DNA of 64,000 nucleotides from Mesorhizobium tianshanense (lineage in GTDB: Bacteria; Pseudomonadota; Alphaproteobacteria; Rhizobiales; Rhizobiaceae): assembly GCF_007830515.1 (NCBI RefSeq), contig NZ_VLKT01000005.1:1-64000 (forward strand), read 5' to 3'. The position numbers and the translations under genes were made by a program. The stretch's first letter is position 1. Each line of letters starts with the position of its first letter. Shown here in pieces: positions 1-7,681 of the stretch. Under the pieces are notes generated by a model. The model was not told where the DNA came from and searched no databases. It was given only the letters and a program-made list of their open reading frames with translations.

Positions 1-342
1 GGGCTATCGGTCGGGAGGTCGCACCGTCATAGACAGGTCTCGACCCGACCCGCTGCACAGCGTTGGGGGTGGGGCCACGGTGGGGAACTCCCGTCGCTAG
101 TTATGTGGCCGAGCCAACCCGCTCGACGCCCGCCCTCTAGACAGAGGACAGCCCCGAGACGAAGACACGGAAGGCGGTATCCAACCCGCGGATGAGAGCC
201 TGATCAACCGTCGTCTCTGAGCTCCACCCCCAGCCCTGTGCAGCTTCAGCCGATCCAACTGCTTCGCCCACGCCGAGCAGACCATCCGTCTTGCGCTCAG
301 CCTTGACAGGGAACATGAGAGACTAGCAGCCAGCGGGCACCG

Positions 343-1026
343 ATGGCCGTGATCGAGCTTTCGCTCGGTCTGACCGGTGATATGAGCGGCCTGCTCGGCA
401 CCCGCCAGACCCTCATCGTCGAGGGTGGAGACGACGCCCTGATCCTGCACAAGCTTTCGGGCATCCTCCGGGGCGAAGGCAAGGCGCATCTTTCCGACCG
501 CGTCTATCTATGGCCGGCGCGCGGCGCGCCGAAGACTCCAATGTATGCTGACTTTGCTGTCGGCCAGGGATGGGACTCGGGCGTGCTGCTCGACACCGAC
601 CCCGAAGGGCTTGCTGCTGAGAAAAAGATCGAAGAACTGACGCTGAAAGGGCTAGCGGCGGCGCAGAAGGCCCGGTTTCGCGTGCTGATGCTGGGCAATG
701 CGGCGGGCATCAAGCAAACCGACGCCGCCATCGAGGACCTGTTCGATGATCAGTTTTATATCGACTGCGTCAACGCTGCCTTCGGGATCGCGATCAAGGC
801 GGAGGACCTTCCCGCCGATGGCTCGGACATGATTGCAAGGCGCATCGAGACCGTGCTCACGCAGCGCTACGGCCACAAGGAACTCGATAAGCGCCGCGTC
901 ATGGGAGAAATTCTGCGCCGCTTCGATGCCTGGGAGAAGGTTTCGGACCTGCCAAAGGACACAGTCGCCAGGGCGGAAAAGTTGTTCAAGGCAATTAATA
1001 CCGCTTTTGAGGGCGCGCCCGGCTGA
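343..1026 (+). pseudogene. C-terminal TOPRIM remnant of an OLD-family nuclease
   Basis: This 227-residue frame looks like the C-terminal nuclease half of an OLD-family ATP-dependent endonuclease. The segment TLIVEGGDDALILHKLS near residues 23-39 resembles the acidic first motif of a TOPRIM domain, and LLDTDPEG near residue 84 fits the second acidic motif. Full-length relatives carry an N-terminal AAA ATPase of about 350 residues. None is visible here: the frame is open only back to 319 and is closed by TGA at 316-318. No good Shine-Dalgarno sequence precedes the ATG. I read it as the surviving 3' part of a gene cut off by rearrangement. Family assignment is from motif recognition only. Confidence 0.6.
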
Positions 1027-1091
1027 GCCGGACCGGGTTCCCCACGGCGATATCTGAGGTTGGCGCGTCCGGCTGGCGCCGGACCGGGTTC
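1012..1091 (+). repeat. Imperfect 29/30-bp direct repeat
   Basis: Two copies of a GC-rich unit lie at 1012-1040 and 1062-1091. They share GGCGCGYCCGGCTG and GCCGGACCGGGTTC. The first copy covers the stop of the OLD remnant. Function is unknown; it could be a scar of a local duplication. Confidence 0.6.
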
Positions 1092-1188
1092 TCGTAAACC
1101 GAACTCCGGCTTCGCCACGCTATGCCGAGATTTCGGCCATCCGGCTTCCATCCCTCGCGCTAGTGCGGCCCTTCAGGCCGTGAACTGA

Positions 1189-1207
1189 ACGGGCCGTTTC
1201 GGCCCGT
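1189..1207 (+). other. Hairpin in the ardC leader
   Basis: ACGGGCC, a GTTTC loop and GGCCCGT form a perfect 7-bp stem. A short T-rich stretch (CCTTTTCTCTCTT) follows from 1212. It could be a weak terminator or an mRNA leader structure for the downstream ardC gene. The rest of 1027-1423 shows no convincing gene. Confidence 0.4.
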
Positions 1208-1423
1208 GCAACCTTTTCTCTCTTGATCCGGGGCTGCCGCCCCCTGCCGTCAAGGCCGGGCGCTATTCGCGTGAAAATCAAAGGCCGTGTCCTCGCTCCG
1301 CTGCGGGCCGCACCATCCTTTGATCTTTCAGCCTTGACCGCATTCCACCCGCTCATTGGCGCGGGGCCTAGTCCGGTTGCAGCAGCAGCTGCTGCGCAAC
1401 CGTAAAACTAGGAGGAAAGACCA

Positions 1424-2326
1424 ATGAATGCAGATGTTTATGAGAGGGTAACGGCGAGCATTGTTGCCGAACTGGAGAAGGGTGTGCGCCCGTGGCTGAA
1501 GCCTTGGAATGCAGGGCACGCCGCCGGGCGGATTTCGCGGCCCTTGCGTCATAACGGCGTGCCCTATCAGGGAATCAACGTCATCATGCTGTGGTCGGCA
1601 GCCATGGCGCAGGGCTTTGCCGCGCCGATCTGGATGACCTTCAAACAGGCGCAGGAGATGGGCGCGCATGTCCGCAAGGGCGAGAAGGGCAACCTTGTCG
1701 TTTATGCCGACCGTATCCGCAGGACAGAGAAGGACGAAGCGACCGGCGAGGAGCAGGAGCGGGATATCCCGTTTATTAAGGGCTACACCGTCTTTAATGT
1801 CGAGCAGATCGAAGGCCTACCGGCGCAATTCTATGCCCCGGCGGAACAGCGCCTCGATCCGGTAGCACGCATCGAGCATGCGGAAACTTTCTTCGCCGCG
1901 CTGCGCGCCGATATCCGCCACGGCGGCAATCAGGCCTACTACAGCATGGGCAGCGACCATGTGCAGATGCCGCCGTTCGAGACCTTCCGCAATGCCGAAA
2001 GCTATTACGCAACGCTGGCGCACGAGTGCACGCACTGGACGCGCCACCCCTCGCGGCTGGAGCGGGATTTTGGCCGCAAGCGCTGGGGCGATGAAGGCTA
2101 CGCGATGGAAGAACTCGTCGCCGAACTTGCTTCGGCCTTCCTGTCCGCCGATCTCGACCTGACGCCCGAAACCCGGCCCGACCATGCCGCCTATATCGGC
2201 TCATGGCTGAAGGTGCTTAAGAACGACAAGCGGGCGATCTTCACCGCAGCCAGCCACGCGCAGCGCGCCGCGGATTTTCTTCACGGCTTGCAGGAAGAAG
2301 CCCGCTTGCTGGAGGCCGCGGAATGA
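1424..2326 (+). CDS. ardC: ArdC-type anti-restriction protein (DUF1738/zincin-like)
   Basis: This 300-residue protein has the two-part architecture of ArdC: an N-terminal ssDNA-binding region (about 1-140, with VRPWLKPW and the FKQAQEMGAHVRKGEKG segment) and a C-terminal zincin-like metallopeptidase region. The zinc motif HECTHW is at 200-205 and a second acidic cluster, MEELVAELASAF, follows at 228-239. ArdC proteins travel with conjugative elements and protect incoming DNA. A strong ribosome binding site (AGGAGGAAAGACC) sits directly before the ATG. The gene overlaps the next one by ATGA, so the two are probably translationally coupled. Length is normal for the family. Confidence 0.9.
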   Translation: MNADVYERVTASIVAELEKGVRPWLKPWNAGHAAGRISRPLRHNGVPYQGINVIMLWSAAMAQGFAAPIWMTFKQAQEMGAHVRKGEKGNLVVYADRIRRTEKDEATGEEQERDIPFIKGYTVFNVEQIEGLPAQFYAPAEQRLDPVARIEHAETFFAALRADIRHGGNQAYYSMGSDHVQMPPFETFRNAESYYATLAHECTHWTRHPSRLERDFGRKRWGDEGYAMEELVAELASAFLSADLDLTPETRPDHAAYIGSWLKVLKNDKRAIFTAASHAQRAADFLHGLQEEARLLEAAE

Positions 2327-2544
2327 AGCGGCCCGAGACCATCATCATCGGGGGACGCGCCTATAACCGGCGCGTCATCCTCGATATGCGGCGACAGCAG
2401 CTTGACGCATGGAAGGCGGCGCAGCCCGAGCAGCCCGCGCTCTTTGCCCTGAAGCAGGACCGGCGCCCGGCAGCAGAGCGAAGCGCCGCACGGCGCTATC
2501 AGGAACCGAGCCTGCTTGTGCTGATGCAGGAGCGCCAGCGATGA
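2323..2544 (+). CDS. Small hypothetical protein coupled to ardC
   Basis: A 73-residue basic protein whose ATG overlaps the ardC stop codon (ATGA), which argues for translational coupling. It begins MKRPETIIIGGRAYNRRVIL and is rich in Arg and Gln. No domain is recognised. Its position behind ardC suggests an accessory role in element transfer or establishment, but this is inference. Confidence 0.55.
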   Translation: MKRPETIIIGGRAYNRRVILDMRRQQLDAWKAAQPEQPALFALKQDRRPAAERSAARRYQEPSLLVLMQERQR

Positions 2545-2729
2545 GCGATGCGAGAAATTTTTCCGCGCCCGCCGGCGATACCGGCGGGCGCGGGATTTGG
2601 GCGGGCGCTCGGCGCCGGGGGCGCCTCGCGGGAAAAACCGGGATTTCGCCACGCCCTCTGGTGAGCGGGCGCGGCCAGGTTTAGCGCGGCCCGGCAGGCG
2701 GCTTAGGCTTCGAAAGTGCCTGAGGCTGA

Positions 2730-3053
2730 TTGCCGGCCTGCTCGCGCTTGGGACAGACCGGCGAATTCATCATCGAGCACGAGGGCATGCGCGTTCGCAT
2801 CGATCTGAACGGGATCTTCGGCATCGGCAGCAGCGTCGGGTTCTGGCCCGGCTTCGCCGCCGACGCTGTCGATCTGGACAAGCCGTTCTTGAGTCAAGCC
2901 GGCTATTGCAGCTTCCTCGGCATTCATGCCGATCCGGCGCCGGGCCTCCTGCCTGGGGAATTCGTGAGCAGAGTCATTGCCGGCTATGTCAGAAGCGGGC
3001 TCAAGGGCAGGCTGAAACCCATCGAAGCCCGCTACCGCGAACGCGCCTCGTAG
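2730..3053 (+). CDS. Hypothetical protein
   Basis: A frame of up to 107 residues whose body from about residue 12 looks protein-like (FIIEHEGMRVRIDLNGIFGIG, then FWPGFAADAVDLDKPF and GYCSFLGIH). The first possible start is a TTG at 2730; other in-frame starts are the TTG near 2748 and the ATG of GMRVRIDL near 2787. No clear ribosome binding site decides between them. I do not recognise a domain. It lies in the same orientation as ardC in a leading-region-like block. Confidence 0.5.
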   Translation: MPACSRLGQTGEFIIEHEGMRVRIDLNGIFGIGSSVGFWPGFAADAVDLDKPFLSQAGYCSFLGIHADPAPGLLPGEFVSRVIAGYVRSGLKGRLKPIEARYRERAS

Positions 3054-3523
3054 AAGGCTATCCCGGCGCAGTGCCGCAAGGACGGCGCTGCGCTTGCCTT
3101 CTCCTCTTCAGCTTTCGGAAAGCGAGCCGCACGGGACGGCGGGCGGAATGAAGCGCCGGGACGTTGAGCGGGAAGATGGATGCCGCGCCATGGGCGGCCC
3201 CATGACTCGCGAGAAAATCCTCGCAATCGGGCGGCGCTGCGATCTGTGGATGAGGGGCGGTGGAGGCCGATGCCTGCTTTCCTGTTTCCGCGTTCCTTAT
3301 CCAAGGCCGTGCCGGCTTCGCCTTTTGCCCTTTCGTTTCAATGACAATCGGTTCTGGACCGGACGCGCTGCAAAGCAACGGGCTGCCCGCACCACCCCTC
3401 CCGCCTGCGGCCCGAAGCCTTGGCGAAGGGCCGTGTTGCCCGTTTCCCTCCGATGCTTTCCCGCGCTGATGCCCGGTCTGATCGCCCCAGTCGTCTTGAA
3501 ACAAAAGCAAAAGGAGAAGACCA
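3054..3523. other. Intergenic stretch with no supported gene
   Basis: About 470 bp between two small hypothetical genes. Several frames are open but none has a convincing start, ribosome binding site or recognisable protein. No repeat or RNA gene was seen. Confidence 0.4.
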
Positions 3524-3748
3524 ATGGCACGTTACGAAAAGAAGACCACGGAAGAGAAGAAGGCACCGGCCCTGATCGCCTATCATGTTCCCGATCGCGA
3601 GAAGGCGCCCTGGACGAGGATCGGCGCCGCATGGGACCACAAAGACGGCGAGGGCTTCACGCTCCAGCTCGATCTGGTCCCGGTATCTTCCGGCCGCATT
3701 ATCCTGCGGGCGTTCGATCCGAAAGCCGAAGAGGAGCAGAGCGCGTAA
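3524..3748 (+). CDS. Small hypothetical protein
   Basis: A 74-residue hydrophilic protein, Lys-rich at the N-terminus (MARYEKKTTEEKKAP). AAAAGGAGAAGACCA gives a good ribosome binding site before the ATG at 3524. The middle (APWTRIGAAWDHKDGEGFTLQLDLVP) looks like a small beta-rich fold. No domain name can be given. The strong translation signal makes it a credible gene. Confidence 0.65.
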   Translation: MARYEKKTTEEKKAPALIAYHVPDREKAPWTRIGAAWDHKDGEGFTLQLDLVPVSSGRIILRAFDPKAEEEQSA

Positions 3749-3805
3749 GCGCTCTGCCATTTTCACCGCTCCGACGGCAGGCGAGGCGTCTGCCGCCGGG
3801 CCTCA

Positions 3806-4066
3806 ATGAAGGAGGTTTCAATCACGGCCGCTTATGTCGCCGTCATCCGCAAAGTGCGGGGCACTGATTACTGGGTCGATATTCCGGACATTCCCGGCTG
3901 CATTTCACGCGGCGCAACGCCGGACGCTGCGAAGGCGAATTTTCGCGAGGCGCTGGCCCTGCATCGGGAGAGTGCCGGCGATCCGCCGGCAGCGCCCCGC
4001 ACAGCGGGCCAGTTGACAAAAGAAGAGCTCGAAGACGCAATCGAAACCTACGTCGTCGAGCTTTGA
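3806..4066 (+). CDS. HicB-like antitoxin-type protein
   Basis: An 86-residue protein with the HicB signature: a beta-hairpin core, DYWVDIPDIPGCISRGAT, then AKANFREALALH. No adjacent HicA toxin was found, so this is an orphan HicB-like protein. The start is unclear: AAGGAGG lies just inside the frame (3808-3814), which would favour initiation a few codons later at a non-ATG codon rather than at the ATG at 3806. Family confidence is good; a toxin-antitoxin role is not supported by the context. Confidence 0.7.
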   Translation: MKEVSITAAYVAVIRKVRGTDYWVDIPDIPGCISRGATPDAAKANFREALALHRESAGDPPAAPRTAGQLTKEELEDAIETYVVEL

Positions 4067-4213
4067 GGGCGCGCGCCGCCTGGCGGCAAGGTCATCCGAA
4101 TCGGCGCGGTTCAACCAATCAACTAAATCGGGCATCGCCCGAATCATATCAAGTTTGGGTCAGCCGTCCGAAGGCAAATACTTGCGCAAGTTCGCTGTAC
4201 TAGGCTTTGGGGC

Positions 4214-4375
4214 CTATTCGGAGCTCGCCACGGGTGCGACCAGCGGCGTGACGCGGCGGATTGCGACGCGCCGGTTCTCGCGTTCGGGCTCCTGGGTTTC
4301 AACCTTCAGGTACTGCTCGCCATAGCCCTGCGTTTCCATGTTCTCGGGCGCGATGTCGAAGACGTTGGTCCCCCG
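4214..4375 (-). pseudogene. C-terminal scrap of an OmpA-family protein
   Basis: On the minus strand this stretch encodes the end of an OmpA-like peptidoglycan-binding domain: GYGEQYLKV, then PERENRRVAIRRVTPLV and a stop at 4214-4216. The pattern (GYGE..P......NRRV.I.) is typical of the last helix and strand of that domain. Nothing resembling the rest of the protein lies upstream, where the UDG-like gene ends instead. It is best read as debris left by a recombination event. Confidence 0.55.
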
Positions 4376-4385
4376 CTGTCGTGGC

Positions 4386-5084
4386 TCAGTTGAGCGCTTT
4401 GCCTATGGCTTCCCAATCAGCCTTGATGGCCGCTTGTCGCTCCGAATAGGTCGCACTCGGCAGGCGGCCATTGATCCCAAGTTGACCGGGATGAGCGAGA
4501 GCAAAGATCGAAAACTGACCATGCCTAACCGGCTTCCGCGCGTTCATATGCATTCGCCAGTCAGCGGAACTTCCCAGCCAGCTCATCACACCCTGGAAGG
4601 CGGGCTTTCCAAGACAAGCTACAACTCTCAGGTTCGGCATATTCTTGGTGACGAACTCAAATACCGGAGCCGACGCCTTGACCCCCTTCGCTGGCGAGAC
4701 ATTCCCTTCCTTGAGGAAGAATGAGGCGTTGCCGTAAAGCACGCCGCTGTCGACGGATTTCCTGCCTGCGAGGTCAATGTCCCTGCCGATGCTTCCAAGA
4801 TGACGACAAATGTTTTCGTTGGTGATCATGCCGATGCCATAACGGCCATCTCCGTCATTGTGACGCCAAGCGCCTTTTGAGCCGTGCTTTTTCAGGACTG
4901 CTCGTACTTCGTCGGCTGGGGCAAAATCTTGCGCCAACAGCAATAGGTTTCCGTCCCAATCTCCGCACAGTGTTTCTGTGCCAAAGAGGTTCGGGCCATC
5001 TATTCCGATCTGCAGCGGGTTGACGAAGTCCAGCGGCGGCTTCAACCGACGAACGCTGTCGGGTATGGATGGTGTCTTAAACAT
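4386..5084 (-). CDS. Uracil-DNA glycosylase-superfamily-like protein
   Basis: A 232-residue protein started at 5084, where AAGGGAGTGAGCCTC places a ribosome binding site before ATG (MFKTPSIPD). Two segments resemble the glycosylase superfamily: LLLLAQDFAP (near residue 48), matching the position of the first active-site loop, and ALAHPGQLGINGR near residue 200, matching the His-containing loop (HP[SG]). Between them lie GVLYGNASFFLKEGNVSP and a Rossmann-like PNLRVVACLGKPAF. It may act in base excision or be a distant relative with another nucleic-acid role. The family call is tentative. Confidence 0.5.
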   Translation of the reverse strand: MFKTPSIPDSVRRLKPPLDFVNPLQIGIDGPNLFGTETLCGDWDGNLLLLAQDFAPADEVRAVLKKHGSKGAWRHNDGDGRYGIGMITNENICRHLGSIGRDIDLAGRKSVDSGVLYGNASFFLKEGNVSPAKGVKASAPVFEFVTKNMPNLRVVACLGKPAFQGVMSWLGSSADWRMHMNARKPVRHGQFSIFALAHPGQLGINGRLPSATYSERQAAIKADWEAIGKALN

Positions 5085-5455
5085 GAGGCTCACTCCCTTT
5101 TGCCCCACGTTTCTTTCGCAGCTGTGGGGTGCAATTTACTAAGAAAAACTGATCTGGCATGCAAGAAAATCTGCGTGTAAAAACTGATACCTGGAATTAG
5201 CAAGTAAATTCAACAAGGTAATCGAAAGGGGGAAATCGCCCCGAGAGCCAATTTGCTGGAGGGTATTCGCAAAATGTTGGATTTGACCATGCACGTGGAA
5301 GGGGCGCTAACTCGCGATAATTGGGTCCCGGGTACCCCAATTGTTTTGCACATGCAGCTCCTCAAGTTTTACCATTGCATTTAACCGAGGGTGATTACTC
5401 ACCCGGTAGGATAGCGGTAAAAAGCAGGTGAACGTGCTGCTGGTGGGGTAATCTA
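5085..5455. other. AT-rich divergent intergenic region
   Basis: About 370 bp between the UDG-like gene and the DUF6946 gene, which are transcribed divergently. It is clearly more AT-rich than its surroundings and probably holds promoters for both. An imperfect inverted repeat (AATTGGGT...ACCCCAATT) lies at 5317-5341. No gene is supported here. Confidence 0.45.
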
Positions 5456-6148
5456 TTGGCCATTCTGCGGAATATACGTCGGACGCGGGTTTATATGCCC
5501 AGCGAAGGCCCGGCGAGTTGGCAAGCGTTCCTCGCAGAACCTGAGAGGCAATGGCGAACCGGCTATTCGGCAAAGACGCTTGCTCACTGCTGGGAAAACG
5601 CTTGCGGCTTGCCGGATGAGATCGCCCAGATGTTCGACGGCCCAGCCGAGTTACTATTGGCCTTGCCCGAGCACAGGGTGCCGCTCGACGGTGGCAACCA
5701 TGACAGCCAGAACGATGTTTTTGCGCTTATCCGGTTCGGCGATCAGACTTGTGCTGCAACCATCGAAGGCAAGGTGAACGAGCCGTTCGGCCCGACCGTG
5801 GGCGATTGGTTTTCGAACCCGTCGCAGGGAAAGCAGGAACGCATGCGTCACCTATGCAGCTTGCTTGGCTTGGATGAAATCCCACCATCCCATATTCGCT
5901 ATCAATTGATGCACCGGACGGCATCGGCCCTTATCGAGGCGCGGCGCTTCAAGACCGACGAGGCCGCCATGATCGTTCACTCATTCTCCCCGCAGCGAAT
6001 GTGGTTTGAGGATTTCGTGATGTTTCTGCGCCTTTTTGGCCTAGAGGCAGCACCCGACACCAGAAGCGTACTGACCCTAAAGTCCGGTCAACGGCTTCGA
6101 TTGGGGTGGGCTTCTGGCAGCGCCGATTTCTGGCTCGTTGAGATATAG
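5456..6148 (+). CDS. DUF6946-like protein
   Basis: A 230-residue protein that I recognise tentatively as DUF6946-like from the segments GPASWQAFLAEPERQWRTGYSA, LLLALPEHRVPLDGG and the acidic IEGKVNEPFGPT. The E-x-K within IEGKV, after SQNDVFALIRFGD, is reminiscent of a restriction-type PD-(D/E)XK core, so a nuclease role is possible. The frame opens with TTG at 5456 preceded by GGTGGGGTAATC; an internal ATG near 5495 is an alternative. The next gene begins directly after the stop, so the two form an operon. Confidence 0.6.
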   Translation: MAILRNIRRTRVYMPSEGPASWQAFLAEPERQWRTGYSAKTLAHCWENACGLPDEIAQMFDGPAELLLALPEHRVPLDGGNHDSQNDVFALIRFGDQTCAATIEGKVNEPFGPTVGDWFSNPSQGKQERMRHLCSLLGLDEIPPSHIRYQLMHRTASALIEARRFKTDEAAMIVHSFSPQRMWFEDFVMFLRLFGLEAAPDTRSVLTLKSGQRLRLGWASGSADFWLVEI

Positions 6149-6690
6149 GTGATGGACACGTTGCAGCAAGGAAATCAGCCGTTAGCTCGCAGGCTCTACA
6201 CAACAAAGCAAATGGGTGATGCCTGCGAAATGATGGTGGCGGCGGAACTCACGCTTGCAGGCATCCCCGCATTGAAAGCTCCCGACAACTGGCCCGGTTA
6301 CGATGTGATCGCGCAACCATTCGACCGGCCAGCGCAACGTGTTTCGGTAAAGTCGCGGACATTTAAGCGCGGTGCTGCCTATGTCGGCTACAACGACTAT
6401 GACCAATTCGATTGGCTGGCGATTGTTCTACTGCCATCCGAGGGGTTCAAAGGTTCAAAGGTCGCGCAATCTACCTTGTTCCACGGATCGTTGCCGAGCG
6501 GTTGGCTCGACGTGACAAGGCAAGCAGTAAGACCGCTGCCGAACGATACTTTCGTGTCGATGAAGTCCCCGAGTTGTTTGCAGAGTGGGATGCCAATTTC
6601 GAATTAGCGGCGGCAGTCCCCAACGTTTACCGTTCCGAAGCTACAGGCGTCGATCTATCCGATGACAGTGCTGTGGCGCGGGTTCTCTGA
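6149..6690 (+). pseudogene. PD-(D/E)XK-like nuclease gene broken by an 8-bp duplication
   Basis: The frame from 6149 (GTG-ATG) encodes QMGDACEMMVAAELTLAGI, then NWPGYDVIAQ and QRVSVKSRTF, which matches an E...D...(V)xK nuclease core. After LLPSEGFKG the frame breaks and ends at 6607. GGTTCAAA occurs twice in tandem at 6444-6459. Removing one copy joins the N-terminal part in frame to RAIYLVPRIVAERLARR and a sensible C-terminus ending at 6690, giving about 177 residues. As read, the product is truncated and altered after residue 101. It follows the DUF6946-like gene without a gap. Confidence 0.6.
6444..6459 (+). repeat. 8-bp tandem duplication (GGTTCAAA x2)
   Basis: Two perfect adjacent copies of GGTTCAAA at 6444-6451 and 6452-6459. 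The second copy shifts the reading frame of the PD-(D/E)XK-like gene. This is the typical product of replication slippage and could revert. Confidence 0.85.
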
Positions 6691-6807
6691 TCGAGCCGTT
6701 AACTGGAACATAGCGTGGCGGATTGAGGGACTGGGATCGGACGCGCCGGTCGTCGTTGCCCTCTGTCGCCACCGCGAGGTTCCTTCGCGTTCTGTATGGC
6801 GCGGCCA

Positions 6808-7074
6808 CTATTTCATGTTCGGCGGCCGTAGTGTCCATTCATCCGACGTTTCGGATTTCCGGGCGCCAGCGGCTAATAGCAGGCGTTCCGTCGTCTCCCG
6901 ATCGGCGCTGATGCCAGAGGAAAGTTGAGCTGTCGAGCGGAAGCCCTTCGGAAACCGTTTGTCTCGAAGCATCGTCGTTAATCGTGATTTCTGCCTACGC
7001 TCATGCAACAGCTTCCGGCCTTCAGCAGTAAATACATTCAGAAAACTTCCGACTATTTCTCCAACGTAACCCAT
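6808..7074 (-). CDS. Hypothetical small basic protein
   Basis: An 88-residue protein started at ATG 7074-7072, where GGAGGTGGGGCG provides an excellent ribosome binding site. The body (LLHERRQKSRLTTMLRDKRF, ISADRETTERLLLAAGARKS, DEWTLRPPN) suggests a small helical, winged-helix-like fold. No family name is recognised. The open frame extends upstream to 7317, but that part overlaps the frames of the small HTH gene and looks non-coding. Confidence 0.6.
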   Translation of the reverse strand: MGYVGEIVGSFLNVFTAEGRKLLHERRQKSRLTTMLRDKRFPKGFRSTAQLSSGISADRETTERLLLAAGARKSETSDEWTLRPPNMK

Positions 7075-7123
7075 CGCCCCACCTCCATCGTGATAAATAA
7101 CTACTACCACGCAAGGATTGCCA

Positions 7124-7257
7124 ATGCACGAGCGCGTCATCGCCCTGCGCACAGAGCCGGCCGCAGCATCGCCGATACGGCACACCTGGCCGGCTGCAGC
7201 CCGAGCCAGGTCAAGCGAGTGTGGGCGGAACACACGAAAGGAGGAACACAACGATGA
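7124..7257 (+). pseudogene. Frameshifted small helix-turn-helix protein
   Basis: AAGGATTGCCA precedes ATG 7124, which starts MHERVIALRTE. One frame over, the sequence continues as GRSIADTAHLAGCSPSQVKRVWAEH and ends at TGA 7257. Together these read as a compact HTH protein of the Hin/resolvase C-terminal type with one indel between about 7150 and 7165. The next gene starts inside its stop codon. The reconstruction is inference from frame continuity. Confidence 0.4.
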
Positions 7258-7681
7258 CCGACACCACGCCCCCGTTCCGTGTTCGTTCGGTCTTATCGTT
7301 GCTGAGCGTACTCTCAACGCGATGCCCTCAAATAGTGCTCCAACTTTCGACCAGTCAGCAGCGCGGGCCTTGATTCACATCCGCAATCCAAGCCTCCTTC
7401 AATTCCGCTCTCAGCTGGAAACGGGCGGCGCGACAAACGAAGAGAATGCGAAACCTGCAGCGGCAAATGGAGCAAGCCAGCGTGATAGCATCGGGAAGCC
7501 CTCCGGGACACGGGACGAGCTTCACAATATCACCATGGCTGTGAGCTCGGCGAGACCGGCAATCGCCGGGTTTAAACCGCTAAACGAAAGCATCCCTAAA
7601 TACGGGACGCTGACCGTTGTTGCCGACGCGACCGGAATCCTGAAAATAGGGCGTCGCCACCCTTTGGGCGTTGCCACATGA
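7254..7681 (+). pseudogene. Hypothetical protein, probably frameshifted near its start
   Basis: GGAGGAACACAACG places a strong ribosome binding site before ATG 7254 (MTDTTPPFRVRSVL). This frame stops at about 7372, but the neighbouring frame carries AERTLNAMPSNSAPTFDQSA and continues to 7681, where its TGA overlaps the ATG of the CoiA-like gene. One indel near 7292-7300 would give a protein of about 140 residues. If intact, translation could instead start at ATG 7321 and give 120 residues. No domain is recognised. Confidence 0.4.

Noticed and set aside
1..318. Left attachment site or remnant of the OLD ATPase half
   Set aside because: No copy of the tRNA-Met 3' end and no Walker A or other ATPase motif was seen in any frame of this stretch.
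5317..5341. AATTGGGT...ACCCCAATT as a third copy of the LuxR-type box
   Set aside because: The arms are separated and the core ACCCAATTGGGT is absent; no matching -10 spacing was found.
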